From assembly GCA_006226775.1 (NCBI GenBank), contig SBGD01000073.1, positions 41,715-105,714 of the forward strand: 64,000 bases of DNA. The letters run 5' to 3'. Positions 46,133 through 54,840 of the stretch are shown here, one piece after another. A program made the position numbers and the translations under genes. Below the pieces are notes generated by a model that ran no database searches, was not told the origin of the DNA, and saw only the letters and a program-made list of their open reading frames with translations. The DNA is from Paracoccaceae bacterium. GTDB lineage: Bacteria; Pseudomonadota; Alphaproteobacteria; Rhodobacterales; Rhodobacteraceae. Each line of letters starts with the position of its first letter. Positions within the stretch are counted from its first letter, which is position 1.

Positions 46133-46285
46133 ATGATGAACGCTGAACGTTCGAAACGTCCGCTATCGCCCGTCTTGCCGCGGCAAGGTCGCACCCGGGC
46201 GATCCCCATGCGCCCTGTGTCGCACAAGATCCGCTACCATACAGGAGGGGAACTCGGATATTGGCCTGTCCGAATGGAGAGGCGC

Positions 46286-46303
46286 CCTATCCTTTCGGAT
46301 AGG
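46286..46303 (-). terminator. Hairpin terminator after the YggS gene
   Basis: On the minus strand this reads CCTATCC-GAAA-GGATAGG, identical in stem and loop to the hairpin after hpaH. It starts 16 bases after the YggS stop and lies between convergent genes. Confidence 0.65.
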
Positions 46304-46319
46304 CGTCAGATCGGCCGCC

Positions 46320-46976
46320 TCAGCCCTGCGCCGCCCGCGCGCCGAATATGGCCGCGCCGACGCGGACATGGGTCGCCCCGAAGGAAATCGCCGTCTCGAA
46401 GTCGCCGGACATGCCCATCGACAGCCCCTCGAGCCCGTTGCGCGCGGCGAATTTCGCCAGCATGGCGAAATGCAGGCTGGGTTCTTCGTCGATCGGCGGA
46501 ATGCACATCAGCCCGCGCACCGGCAGATCGAGCCTGCGGCATTCGGCGACGAACCCGTCGACATCGGCGGGCAGGACCCCGGCCTTCTGCGGCTCTTCCC
46601 CGGTGTTGACCTGCACGAACAGCTCCGGGCAGGCGCCACGCTCCTGCGCCAGCCGCGCCAGGGTGGCGGCCAGTTTCGGGCGGTCGACGGAATGGATGGC
46701 CTGGGCAAGATCCATCGCCTGCCGCGCCTTGTTGGTCTGCAGCGGGCCGATCAGGTGCAGCGCGATGCCGTCGAACCGTTCGCGGTAGGCGGGCCATTTC
46801 TCTGCCGCCTCCTGCACCCGGTTCTCGCCAAAGACCCGGTGGCCCTCTTGCAGGATCGCCTCGACCCGGGCGGGCGGTTGCTGCTTGGACACGGCAATCA
46901 GCGTCGCGCTGCCCTCGGCGCGGCCCGCCGCTGCCTCGGCCTTGCGGATACGGTCCTGGATATCGCTCAAACCCAT
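46320..46976 (-). CDS. YggS/PROSC family pyridoxal-phosphate homeostasis protein
   Basis: The 218-aa product is a single-domain alanine-racemase-type barrel that binds PLP and buffers its level. It has the PLP lysine in 'TLIAVSKQQP' near residue 30, 'FGENRVQEAAEKW', 'HLIGPLQTNKARQA', 'GLMCIPP' and 'LSMGMSGDFETAISFGATHVRVGAAIFG'. The ATG at 46976 has CAGGAGGCCGTG before it. The longer track form reads through the intergenic region. It is monocistronic, and the porin gene lies upstream. Confidence 0.95.
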   Translation of the reverse strand: MGLSDIQDRIRKAEAAAGRAEGSATLIAVSKQQPPARVEAILQEGHRVFGENRVQEAAEKWPAYRERFDGIALHLIGPLQTNKARQAMDLAQAIHSVDRPKLAATLARLAQERGACPELFVQVNTGEEPQKAGVLPADVDGFVAECRRLDLPVRGLMCIPPIDEEPSLHFAMLAKFAARNGLEGLSMGMSGDFETAISFGATHVRVGAAIFGARAAQG

Positions 46977-47060
46977 CACGGCCTCCTGTTGCAGGAAACG
47001 CCCTGCCCTTTCGCAGTTCGGGTTAGCAAAACGCCGTCCGAAAGAAAACGGACCCCGCAA

Positions 47061-47091
47061 AAGAAAAGAGCGGGTCCGAAGACCCGCTCTT
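47061..47091 (-). terminator. Rho-independent terminator of the porin gene
   Basis: On the minus strand AAGAGCGGGTC-TTCG-GACCCGCTCTT forms an 11-bp stem with a TTCG loop, followed by TTCTTTT. It lies 25 bases after the porin stop, a strong terminator suited to a highly expressed gene. Confidence 0.88.
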
Positions 47092-47115
47092 CCCTGAATA
47101 AGGCGTGGATCGTTC

Positions 47116-48159
47116 TTAGAACGACATTGCCAGGCCGAGCGACCAGGTGTTGTACGACTCGTCGCTACCCGAGGTGAAGTCCTCGTGCAGGGTGTTGTGG
47201 TTGTAGCCCAGCTGAGCTGCGAGACCGCCACCCATGTCGTATTCGGCGGCAAGGCCGACACCCGAGGAGTGCACGTCGCCGTCGAAGGTGTTGCGGCCGT
47301 AGTTCAGGCCGATTGCCAGCGCGTTCATCTCGTAGGCAACGCCCAGACCAACGTGGTTGGCTTCGGTGCCGTCGGCGTCTGCCACGGTGTAGGTGAAGCC
47401 GGTGGTCACACCGTTCGAGAAGCCGGCGTCAACCGACAGACCGATGATCGACAGGTCGCCCGAGAAGGCGGTGCCGAAGAAGGTGTAGTTGTCGTCGTTC
47501 ACGGCCTGGAAGCCGAGGCCAACGCCCAGAGCAACACCGCTCAGGTCACCTTCGTAACGCACGCCGAGACCCCAGACCGGGTCGTCGTTGCCGGAGTCGT
47601 CGATTTCAGCCGACAGCGATGCGGTCACGGTGTCGAACGAATAGTCGAAACGCGCGATCTGGCCGTCATAGAAGCCGTCGAGACCGTTGTTGCCGAAGCC
47701 ACCCCAAGCGATGTGCTCTTCGTTGTCCTGGATCGAGCCGCCGGCATACGACACTTCGCGCATCGCCTTGTCGAATGCGCCGTCGGTGTCACCCATGGTC
47801 AGGGTTGCGCCGCCGCCGGAGATGAAGAAGGTTGCGCCGCCGTCGTCAGCGTCGTTCTGGGTCGCGTTCGAGATCGCGCCGCCTTCGTCGAGGTCAACGG
47901 TCGCGCCGAAGGTCAGACCGTTGTCGGCAGTGCCTTCCATCTTGAAGGTCACGTCGATGTCGGTGTGGAACTGCGTGACGATCTCGTCGTTGCCGTTGAC
48001 CTGGCCCAGCACGTTCGTGGTGAAGAACTCACCGCCGAAGACGCCGATTTCGGCCTTACCGGTGATGTCGATGGTACCAGCGCCGGAGCCAGTGACTTCT
48101 GCCTGGGCGAAGCCGGCGGTTGCGACCAATGCGGTGGTAGCAAACAGGATATTTTTCAT
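47116..48159 (-). CDS. Outer-membrane porin (Rhodobacter type)
   Basis: The 347-aa product has a signal peptide (residues 1-20, 'LVATAGFAQAE') and a mature acidic, Gly- and Asp-rich sequence with alternating amphipathic strands and no cysteine. It ends in the C-terminal aromatic signature 'NTWSLGLAMSF' recognised by the BAM complex. Repeated motifs such as 'FTYTVADADG' and 'GLNYGRNTF' fit a 16-strand trimeric porin. Codon choice is markedly more biased (AAC, TTC, GTC) than in neighbours, typical of abundant proteins. The start is the ATG at 48159 after GAGGGAAACA. Confidence 0.93.
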   Translation of the reverse strand: MKNILFATTALVATAGFAQAEVTGSGAGTIDITGKAEIGVFGGEFFTTNVLGQVNGNDEIVTQFHTDIDVTFKMEGTADNGLTFGATVDLDEGGAISNATQNDADDGGATFFISGGGATLTMGDTDGAFDKAMREVSYAGGSIQDNEEHIAWGGFGNNGLDGFYDGQIARFDYSFDTVTASLSAEIDDSGNDDPVWGLGVRYEGDLSGVALGVGLGFQAVNDDNYTFFGTAFSGDLSIIGLSVDAGFSNGVTTGFTYTVADADGTEANHVGLGVAYEMNALAIGLNYGRNTFDGDVHSSGVGLAAEYDMGGGLAAQLGYNHNTLHEDFTSGSDESYNTWSLGLAMSF

Positions 48160-48458
48160 TGTTTCCCTCATGTGTCTTGTAGCACGTACCAAACCGGTCG
48201 CCCGGCTTTGATGGGTGTGTCTTGCACCCTGAGGGCCTCTTGATGCAAGCGGGTGCCCCATGTGTGGCCGCAACAAGGCAGGGAGTGATGCGCAATTGTC
48301 ACAAGAATTCCGGGGCCCGGTCGCACCTTTGCCATCAAGCCGGTGTTCCTGCCCGAAACCGGGCGGAAATGACGGTGAATGAGCATCTTGTCGTCCCTGC
48401 CCCCGGCTTGTATTGAGGGGCCTGACGTGAACGGAACCGAGTGCGCAGGAGCCGAGTG
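48160..48458. promoter_or_regulatory. Divergent intergenic region, porin / DUF3576 lipoprotein
   Basis: This 299-bp region contains the regulatory sequences for both genes. CTTGCA (48221-48226) and TGCAAG (48244-48249) form an inverted repeat 17 bp apart, about 60-90 bases upstream of the porin start, a candidate operator. I could not place a confident -35/-10 pair. Confidence 0.35.
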
Positions 48459-48944
48459 ATGACCGCGATTTCCAGAAAGGCCGCGATTCTTCTGGCCGGG
48501 GCTGCCTTTGCGCTCTCTGCCTGCGGCGCACAGTTCACCCCCGGCAAAAGCGCGGACGAGGCCCTGGAGACCGAGATCTACGGGTCGGGCGGGCGTCCGC
48601 AGTCGACGGTCTGGGATTTCTTCCGCGGCCCGCAGGACCGGTCGCGCATCGGAAGGGTCAACAAGTACATCTGGAACGCCTCGCTCGAGGTGCTGGATTT
48701 CCTCCCGGTGGCCTCGGTCGATCCCTTCACCGGGGTCATCGTCACCGGCTATGGCACGCCGCCGGGCGGCGGGCGGTCCTATCGCGCCACGGTCTACGTG
48801 ACCGATCCGGCGCTGGATGCGCGCTCGCTGAACCTTGCGCTGCAGACCCGCGCGGGCCCGGTCAGCGCCGAAACCCTGCGCGCCATCGAGGACGCCATCC
48901 TGACCCGCGCCCGCCAGTTGCGCGCCCAGGACAGCAAGCTCTAG
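48459..48944 (+). CDS. DUF3576 family lipoprotein
   Basis: The 161-aa product has a lipoprotein signal with lipobox 'LSAC' and Cys22, so it is probably anchored in the outer membrane facing the periplasm. The mature part contains 'RVNKYIWNASLEVLDFLPVASVDPFTGVIVTGYG', the DUF3576 core. The track start at 48441 is a GTG. The ATG at 48459 after AGGAGCCGAGTG is preferred. Function unknown; it is conserved in alphaproteobacteria. Confidence 0.88.
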   Translation: MTAISRKAAILLAGAAFALSACGAQFTPGKSADEALETEIYGSGGRPQSTVWDFFRGPQDRSRIGRVNKYIWNASLEVLDFLPVASVDPFTGVIVTGYGTPPGGGRSYRATVYVTDPALDARSLNLALQTRAGPVSAETLRAIEDAILTRARQLRAQDSKL

Positions 48945-49041
48945 ACACGGGCCTCGCCGGTGTGAAAGGCCAAGCGAAAGCGGGGCCTGCCCGGCCTTCA
49001 AACCCCTTTGACCCGCCATCAGGGCAGTTTTCTCCGGGCCA

Positions 49042-49944
49042 TCATCCGCCCGGTGCCAGCCGCGCGCGGCGGGTAACCTGCCCGTCGCCCTGCGCCTCGA
49101 TTCGCGCCAGCGCCGCCGCCAGAGGCTCACGCGCCACCGCCATGTGATGGGCATTGGCGTGCAGCAGAAGGTCCGGCCCGGCGACCCAGGCGACATGACC
49201 TTTCCAGAACAGCAGATCGCCGCGCTGCAAGGCGGCATCAGGCGGCAGGGTCCGGCCCAGCGCGGCCTCCTGCAGGTCCGAATCCCCCGGACAGGGAATG
49301 GCGCAGGCCAGGCACGCCGCCTGCACCAGCCCGGAACAGTCGATGCCGAAGCCGGAATTGCCGCCCCAGTGATAGGGCACGCCGAGAAACCGCTCGGCCA
49401 CGGCGACCGGATCGGCCTCGGCCTGCGCCAGCGGGCGCAGGTGGGCCATCGGCACATAGGCGGTATAGCTGGTCTTGTGCCCCTCGGGCGCGGCGCGCAG
49501 TTGCGCGACCTCGGCCCAGCGGCCGGACTCATGGGTGGCGCCCAACTCCAGCGCGGTTCCGAAGGAGATCGGCAGCATCTCCTCGCTGTTCTTCAGCACC
49601 GGCACCGGCGCGAGATAGCTTTGCCGCGCGGCGACCACATGGGTGGGCCGGATCGGCGCCGCCTCGGCCAGCGCGGCGCGGCGGATGTAGCCGACGTAGC
49701 CGTCGCGCGCGGCGGCGCCGAAGACCCAGGTCTCGCCGATCTCCAGCGCCTCGAAGACCTCGTGCAGCACCAGCTCACGCTCGCGCCGCGGCGGGGCGCC
49801 CTCGGGCAGGGAATAGAGCCCGGCCACCGGCAGGGCGACGCGCAGCGGCACGGGTTCGGCGAAGGCCGCGGCCGCCACCTGGCCGCGCAGCGCCACATGC
49901 GCCACCCGCCCGTTGGACTTCAGCAAGCGCCGGTCGATGCTCAC
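49042..49944 (-). CDS. NlpC/P60 family peptidoglycan-type peptidase with SH3-like domains
   Basis: The 300-aa product has two SH3-like segments (about residues 25-170) and a C-terminal NlpC/P60 domain. The catalytic cysteine is in 'FGIDCSGLVQ' near residue 204, the histidine in 'FWKGHVAWV', and the third polar residue in 'LLHANAHH'. Such enzymes cut D-Glu-Dap or related bonds in cell-wall peptides. No signal peptide is evident, so it may recycle muropeptides in the cytoplasm. It overlaps the leucyl aminopeptidase gene by 4 bp, consistent with joint peptide recycling. Confidence 0.92.
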   Translation of the reverse strand: MSIDRRLLKSNGRVAHVALRGQVAAAAFAEPVPLRVALPVAGLYSLPEGAPPRRERELVLHEVFEALEIGETWVFGAAARDGYVGYIRRAALAEAAPIRPTHVVAARQSYLAPVPVLKNSEEMLPISFGTALELGATHESGRWAEVAQLRAAPEGHKTSYTAYVPMAHLRPLAQAEADPVAVAERFLGVPYHWGGNSGFGIDCSGLVQAACLACAIPCPGDSDLQEAALGRTLPPDAALQRGDLLFWKGHVAWVAGPDLLLHANAHHMAVAREPLAAALARIEAQGDGQVTRRARLAPGG

Positions 49945-51353
49945 CCCTCGGCCTCCAGCCCCAGCAGTTCCGGCAGCGCGGCGAGGATGGCGCGCGCGCC
50001 CATGCCGACACCGCCCTTGGGGCGCGCCGGCCTGGCCTCGGGCTGCCAGCCGTAGATGTCGAAATGGGCGTAGCGCGTGTCGTCGTTGACGAAGCGGCGC
50101 AGGAACAGCGCGGCGGTGATCGACCCGGCGAAACCGCCCTTGGGCGCATTGTCGAGATCGGCAATCCCCGGTTCGATCATCGTCTCGTAAGGGTCCCAGA
50201 AGGGCATCCGCCAGAGCGGATCATGCGCCTCGCGCCCGCCGGCCTCGAGCGCGGCGGCGGTGGCGTCATCGGCATAGAAGGGCGCCAGGTCCGGGCCCAC
50301 CGCGACCCGCGCCGCGCCGGTCAGGGTGGCCATCGAGATGACCAGGTCCGAAGGTTCCTCGCAGGCCAGCGCCAGCGCATCGGCCAGCACCAGCCGCCCC
50401 TCGGCGTCGGTATTGTTGATCTCGACCGTCAGCCCCTTGCGCGAGGTCAGGATGTCGCCCGGGCGGAAGGCCCCGGCCGAGACCGAATTCTCGACCGCCG
50501 GGATCAGCACGCGCAATTGCAAGGGCAGGTCCAGCGCCATGATCATCCGCGCCAGCCCCAGCACCGTCGCCGCGCCGCCCATGTCCTTTTTCATCAGCGC
50601 CATCGAGGCGCCGGGCTTGAGGTTCAGCCCGCCGGTGTCGAAACAGACCCCCTTGCCCACCAGCGTCAGCTTCGGGCCGGCCTCGCCCCAGGCCATGTCG
50701 ATCAGCCGCGGCGGACAGTCCGAGGCACGCCCCACCGCATGGATCAGCGGCAGGTTCTCGGCCAGAAGCTCGGCCCCGCCGATCACCTTGCAGCTTGCGC
50801 CATAATCATTGGCCAGCGCGGTCGCGGCGGCCTGCAGCCCGTCGGGCGTCATGTCATTGGCCGGCGTGTTGATCAGATCGCGGGTCAGGGCCTCGCCGGC
50901 GGCAATCGCCTCGATCCGCACGGTATCGACGTCCTCGGGCGGGACCAGCATCACCGTCTTGCCGCCAGTCTCGCGGTATGTCTCGAAGCGATAGCCGTTG
51001 AGCAGCCAGCCCAGAAGCTCGGCCTCGACATCGCCCGGATCCTGCGGCAGCCCGCTTTCGATCACATAGGTGCCCTCTGGCAGGTTCTGCGCCACCGCGG
51101 CCAGGGCAAAGCGGCCACGCGCGCGATCGCGGGCCGAGCCGACCCCGCCCAGCGCGGCCTCGGGCGTGCCATCGTCGCCGGGAAAGAGCAGCACCTGCCC
51201 CGGCCCGGCCTTGAAGCCATTGGCCTCGGCCCAGCCCCGGGCGCTGGCATCCTGCGCCAGGCGCCAGGTGTCGAAGGCCTCGGCGGTCAGCAGCGCCAGA
51301 GGAATGGCGGGCGTGTCGGGATCGGCGAAGATCAGGGGGGTTGCGTCGGACAT
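49941..51353 (-). CDS. Leucyl aminopeptidase family protein (peptidase M17)
   Basis: This cytosolic di-metal aminopeptidase has 470 aa, of which about the last 300 form the catalytic domain. Metal and active-site motifs are visible: 'LVGKGVCFDTGGLNLKPG' near residue 230, 'KKDMGGAATVLG' and the signature 'NNTDAEGRLVLADAL' near residue 315. The N-terminal domain is the usual substrate-gating Rossmann-like part. The next gene, an NlpC/P60 peptidase, overlaps it by 4 bp, so together they may degrade cell-wall peptides. Confidence 0.95.
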   Translation of the reverse strand: MSDATPLIFADPDTPAIPLALLTAEAFDTWRLAQDASARGWAEANGFKAGPGQVLLFPGDDGTPEAALGGVGSARDRARGRFALAAVAQNLPEGTYVIESGLPQDPGDVEAELLGWLLNGYRFETYRETGGKTVMLVPPEDVDTVRIEAIAAGEALTRDLINTPANDMTPDGLQAAATALANDYGASCKVIGGAELLAENLPLIHAVGRASDCPPRLIDMAWGEAGPKLTLVGKGVCFDTGGLNLKPGASMALMKKDMGGAATVLGLARMIMALDLPLQLRVLIPAVENSVSAGAFRPGDILTSRKGLTVEINNTDAEGRLVLADALALACEEPSDLVISMATLTGAARVAVGPDLAPFYADDATAAALEAGGREAHDPLWRMPFWDPYETMIEPGIADLDNAPKGGFAGSITAALFLRRFVNDDTRYAHFDIYGWQPEARPARPKGGVGMGARAILAALPELLGLEAEG

Positions 51354-51489
51354 GAATAACTCGCTTCGGAGGGGACGTTTGCCCGCAGCCTAGGCATCGC
51401 GCAAGGCCCCCGCAATGGCCCTCGCGTGACTTTCATGTGTCGGCCCGGGCGCAGGGGCAGGCCCCCGCCCGCGGGACCGCCCGGCCCCC

Positions 51490-51870
51490 TCACATCATGA
51501 ATTCCTGCAGGTCCCAGATCGCGGTCAGCGACCGCTCTCCGGTGCGGGCCAGACGTGATACCGTGGCGGCCAGCGCCACCGTGTCCTGCTGGTCGATGCA
51601 GGTGCAGACATCGCGCGCCACCCGGCTGAGCGCGGTCATGCCGATCTGGTCGGCGATCTTCGACAGCGACCGCAGGCATTTGCGCATCTCCGTCAACTCG
51701 CCGCGCCGATGCAGTTTGTTGGCATAGGACATGCGCACCGCGATCTCCTCCAACGCGCGGCAGACCACGTCCTCGGCGCTTTCATCGCCCATCCGGCGAT
51801 AGAGATCCTCGATCCGGTCCTGGTCCAGCCGGACCCCTTCTTCATGTGCAAGCATTCGTACCTGTTCCAC
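51490..51870 (-). CDS. Conserved hypothetical helical protein
   Basis: The 126-aa product appears all-helical: 'RIEDLYRRMGDESAEDVVCRALEEIAVRMSYANKLHR', 'CLRSLSKIADQIGMTALSRVARDVCTCI', then 'ALAATVSRLARTGERSLTAIWDLQE'. The helix pattern resembles an HPt-like four-helix bundle, but no phosphorylatable His motif is clear. The start chosen is GTG at 51870 after AGGAGAAGGGGAAAAACC. An ATG six codons in is also possible. It is divergent from the carbonic anhydrase gene. Function unknown. Confidence 0.75.
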   Translation of the reverse strand: MEQVRMLAHEEGVRLDQDRIEDLYRRMGDESAEDVVCRALEEIAVRMSYANKLHRRGELTEMRKCLRSLSKIADQIGMTALSRVARDVCTCIDQQDTVALAATVSRLARTGERSLTAIWDLQEFMM

Positions 51871-52019
51871 GGTTTTTCCCCTTCTCCTCAGGCCCCCACG
51901 GCTGGGCTGCAAGATGCCGTCAAAGGGTTCCCAAAACCTTGCGGCGCAGGCCAAAAATCCCTCGAATTCTCGGCAGTTTCTGCGTAGTACCGGGGGCAAC
52001 GGACAGACGGGAGAACGCG

Positions 52020-52676
52020 ATGCACTATGCCAAGCCTTTGCCGAAATACCTGATCCAGCGGTATCAGGGCTGGAAAGCGACGGATTACGCCGAGAATGCC
52101 GCCTGGTACCGGCGCCTGGCGACCGAAGGCCAGCGGCCGCGCGCCATGGTGATCTCCTGCTGCGACTCGCGGGTGCATGTCACCTCGATCTTCGGCGCCG
52201 ACACCGGGGAGTTCTTCATCCACCGCAATATCGCCAACCTGGTGCCGCCCTATGCGCCCACCGGCGACCACCACGGCACCTCGGCGACGGTGGAATACGC
52301 GGTCAAGGTGCTGAAGGTGGCGCATCTGATCGTGCTGGGCCATTCGCAATGCGGCGGCGTGCAGGGCTGCATCGACATGTGCCAGGGCAAGGCGCCGGAG
52401 CTGGAGGAAGAGACCTCGTTCATCGGGCGCTGGATGGAGATGCTGCGTCCGGGCTATGACACGGTCAAGGATGTCGAGCCCGGTGAGCCGCAGGCGCGCG
52501 CGCTCGAGCGGCGCGCGGTGGTGATTTCGCTGGAGAACCTGATGACCTTTCCCTTCGTGCGCGAAAAGGTCGAGAGCGGCGAACTGACGCTGCACGGCTT
52601 GTGGACCGGCATCGGCGAGGGCGCGCTCGAGGAATACACGCCGGCGTCGGATCAATTCCGGCCGGTCGGCGGGTAA
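52020..52676 (+). CDS. Beta-class carbonic anhydrase
   Basis: The product interconverts CO2 and bicarbonate. The 218-aa protein carries the zinc ligands in 'CCDSRV' (Cys47, Asp49) and 'GHSQCGGV' near residues 107-110, plus 'FFIHRNIANLVPPY', the plant/bacterial beta-CA pattern. The ATG at 52020 follows GGGAGAACGCG. The track ORF starts too early at 51846. It abuts the convergent 117-aa gene (stops adjacent). Confidence 0.96.
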   Translation: MHYAKPLPKYLIQRYQGWKATDYAENAAWYRRLATEGQRPRAMVISCCDSRVHVTSIFGADTGEFFIHRNIANLVPPYAPTGDHHGTSATVEYAVKVLKVAHLIVLGHSQCGGVQGCIDMCQGKAPELEEETSFIGRWMEMLRPGYDTVKDVEPGEPQARALERRAVVISLENLMTFPFVREKVESGELTLHGLWTGIGEGALEEYTPASDQFRPVGG

Positions 52677-53030
52677 TCACGCCAGCAGCGTGCCGCCGCC
52701 CAGCCCGTCGCGCGCGGCCAGCACCTTGGCCCTGCCCAAGCGGCAGGTCAGCGACCCGAGCGGGTGGCCCAGGAACTTGCACGAGCAGATCCGCTCGCCG
52801 CTGTCGCGCTCGGTCAGCACCAGGCGGCCCTGGTGAAAGCCGAGGCCGAAGCCCTTGCGCGACAACCTGCGGCGCAGGTTGGCCCAGCTCGTGGCCTGCT
52901 GAAAGACCGGCTGCAGCAATGCGCGCAGCAGAACCCCGGTTTCACAGTCCAGCCGATTGCTGACCCGGGCGCCGCGCCAGCGGGTCCGGACCAGGTCGGT
53001 CTGCGGGGTGATGTCCGGTTGATGTAACAT
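52677..53030 (-). CDS. Small conserved protein sharing a domain with the divergent neighbour
   Basis: The 117-aa product is basic, with the core 'RALLQPVFQQATSWANLRRRLSRKGFGLGF', then 'GRLVLTERDSGERICSCKFLG' and 'LTCRLGR'. This core aligns by eye with the C-terminal half of the 166-aa protein encoded divergently: RALL, W..L..RL, G, G.L.L, G.R.C and LG are shared. AGGAGGGCGAGAGC precedes the ATG. The family is not recognised. It may be a nucleic-acid-associated domain. Confidence 0.78.
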   Translation of the reverse strand: MLHQPDITPQTDLVRTRWRGARVSNRLDCETGVLLRALLQPVFQQATSWANLRRRLSRKGFGLGFHQGRLVLTERDSGERICSCKFLGHPLGSLTCRLGRAKVLAARDGLGGGTLLA

Positions 53031-53204
53031 GCTCTCGCCCTCCTGACGGAAAAGATCTCATGGAAACATGGCAACAAGGTGGCAACTGTGGTGTGATGTT
53101 GCGCCATTGCTGCGACAGGAGACATATTGTTGCGGGAGTGTTGAAAGTGCGTCACCGGGGCGTGCGTTTACCCTTTTCTAACCCTCCTCGGGGACAGTGG
53201 CGTC

Positions 53205-53705
53205 ATGCAGGTTCACGAGGTCACATTGAAATTGCTGGCGCCGCAGTTGCAGGCGGCGCAACGGCTGGCGCAAAGGCGCGATGTCACGATCGGGCAGATC
53301 CTGCGCGACGCGCTGGCGGCGGAACTGCGCCGCGCCAGCCGCGCCGCGAAGACGCCCGCAAGGGCGGATGAGCAGCTCCTCGCGCCCTTGCGGGCACTCC
53401 TCGCCGCCGAGATCGCCGAAGCCGCGGGCTGGGGGGATCTGCAGGCGCGTCTGAAAGCCAGGGGCTATGCCTTTCGCGAAGCCGGCGGCGGCCTTGCGCT
53501 GCACAGCTTTCCCGAAGGCACCCGGTTGTGCAAGGCCTCGGAACTCGGCGCCAGCTATTCCACCCTGATGCGCCGCTTCAACGCACCCTTCCCCGGCCAT
53601 GCCCATCGCCACCTGGTCGAGCGTCACCTGGGCCATGACGACGCGGGGGTCGCGGATGTCCGGGCGCCACGCAAAAGGGCCGCCTCGCGGCGGCCCCATG
53701 AGTGA
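53205..53705 (+). CDS. Putative ribbon-helix-helix protein with a C-terminal domain shared with its neighbour
   Basis: The 166-aa product starts MQVHEVTLKLLAPQLQAAQRLAQRRDVTIGQILRDAL, which looks like a ribbon-helix-helix DNA-binding unit (a short strand then two helices). The second half ('RALLAAEIAEAAGWGDLQARLKARGYAF', 'GTRLCKASELG') matches the 117-aa divergent product. GGGGACAGTGGCGTC precedes the ATG. The 174-bp gap between the two starts could hold their shared operator. Its last codons overlap the asd terminator on the other strand. Confidence 0.72.
   Translation: MQVHEVTLKLLAPQLQAAQRLAQRRDVTIGQILRDALAAELRRASRAAKTPARADEQLLAPLRALLAAEIAEAAGWGDLQARLKARGYAFREAGGGLALHSFPEGTRLCKASELGASYSTLMRRFNAPFPGHAHRHLVERHLGHDDAGVADVRAPRKRAASRRPHE
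53677..53696 (-). terminator. Rho-independent terminator of asd, inside the convergent gene
   Basis: GGGCCGCC-GCGA-GGCGGCCC read on the minus strand is followed by TTTT, 25 bases after the asd stop. The hairpin lies within the last codons of the 166-aa convergent gene. Confidence 0.8.
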
Positions 53706-53721
53706 CGCAATGGGCGACGGT

Positions 53722-54744
53722 TCAGCCCTTCTTCAGGACCTTGTTGCCCAGGGTTTCGGCGATCTGCACCGCGTTCAGCGCCGCGCCCTTGCGCAGGTTG
53801 TCGGAGACGCACCACAGGTTGATCCCGTTGTCGATGGTCGAATCCTGGCGGATGCGGCTGATGAAGGTGGCGAAATCGCCGACGCATTCGACCGGCGTGA
53901 CGTAACCGCCATCCTCGCGCTTGTCGATCACCATGACGCCCGGGGCCTCGCGCAGGATGTCGCGGGCCTCGTCCTCGCCGAGGAAGTCCTCGAACTCGAT
54001 GTTCACCGCTTCCGAATGGCCGACAAAGACCGGCACCCGCACGCAGGTGGCGGTGACCTTGATCGAGGGGTCGATGATCTTCTTGGTCTCGACGACCATC
54101 TTCCACTCTTCCTTGGTCGAGCCGTCTTCCATGAAGACGTCGATATGCGGAATCACGTTGAAGGCGATCTGCTTCGGATAGACCTTGCGTTGGTAGTTGT
54201 CGGTCGGGTTGTAGACCGCCTTGGTCTGGTCCCAGAGCTCGTCGATGGCCTCCTTGCCCGAGCCAGACACCGACTGGTAGGTCGAGACCACCACGCGCTT
54301 GATCCGGGCGCGGTCGTGCAGCGGCTTGAGCGCCACCACCATCTGCGCGGTCGAGCAGTTGGGATTGGCGATGATGTTCTTCTTGGAATAGCCGTGGATC
54401 GCGTCGGCGTTGCATTCCGGCACGATCAGCGGCACGTCCGGATCGTAGCGGTAGAGCGAGGAATTGTCGATCACCACGCAGCCCGCTGCCGCGGCGATCG
54501 GCGCGTATTTCTTCGTGGCATCCGAGCCGATGGCAAAAAGCGCCATGTCCCAGCCCTTGAAGTCGAAGGTGTCGAGGTCCTGGGTCTTGAGGGTCTTGTC
54601 GCCAAAGCTCACCTCGGTGCCCAGCGACCGGCGGCTGGCCAGCGCGGCGATTTCGTCGACCGGGAATTCCCGCTCGGCAAGGATGTTGAGCATTTCGTGG
54701 CCCACGTTGCCCGTGGCACCAACGACGACGATACGGTAACCCAT
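53722..54744 (-). CDS. asd: Aspartate-semialdehyde dehydrogenase
   Basis: The product reduces aspartyl phosphate to aspartate semialdehyde for lysine/diaminopimelate, threonine and methionine synthesis. The 340-aa protein has the NADP motif 'VVGATGNVGHEML', 'SRRSLGTEV', the catalytic cysteine in 'IANPNCSTAQMVVAL' near residue 131, and 'RVPVFVGHSEAVNIEFE'. The start is the ATG at 54744 after GGAAAGGGAAAG. It is monocistronic with its own terminator. Confidence 0.97.
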   Translation of the reverse strand: MGYRIVVVGATGNVGHEMLNILAEREFPVDEIAALASRRSLGTEVSFGDKTLKTQDLDTFDFKGWDMALFAIGSDATKKYAPIAAAAGCVVIDNSSLYRYDPDVPLIVPECNADAIHGYSKKNIIANPNCSTAQMVVALKPLHDRARIKRVVVSTYQSVSGSGKEAIDELWDQTKAVYNPTDNYQRKVYPKQIAFNVIPHIDVFMEDGSTKEEWKMVVETKKIIDPSIKVTATCVRVPVFVGHSEAVNIEFEDFLGEDEARDILREAPGVMVIDKREDGGYVTPVECVGDFATFISRIRQDSTIDNGINLWCVSDNLRKGAALNAVQIAETLGNKVLKKG

Positions 54745-54840
54745 CTTTCCCTTTCCTTTGCATCAGGGTGAAGTCGCCGCGTCATACAGGGTTGCGGGCC
54801 AAGTTGAAAGGGGCCACCCTGCGGCGCAGCACGGACGTGC

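Noticed and set aside
47185-48243. 352-aa plus ORF rich in Val and Gly
   Set aside because: It is antisense to the porin. The porin frame has a signal peptide, C-terminal phenylalanine and a terminator.
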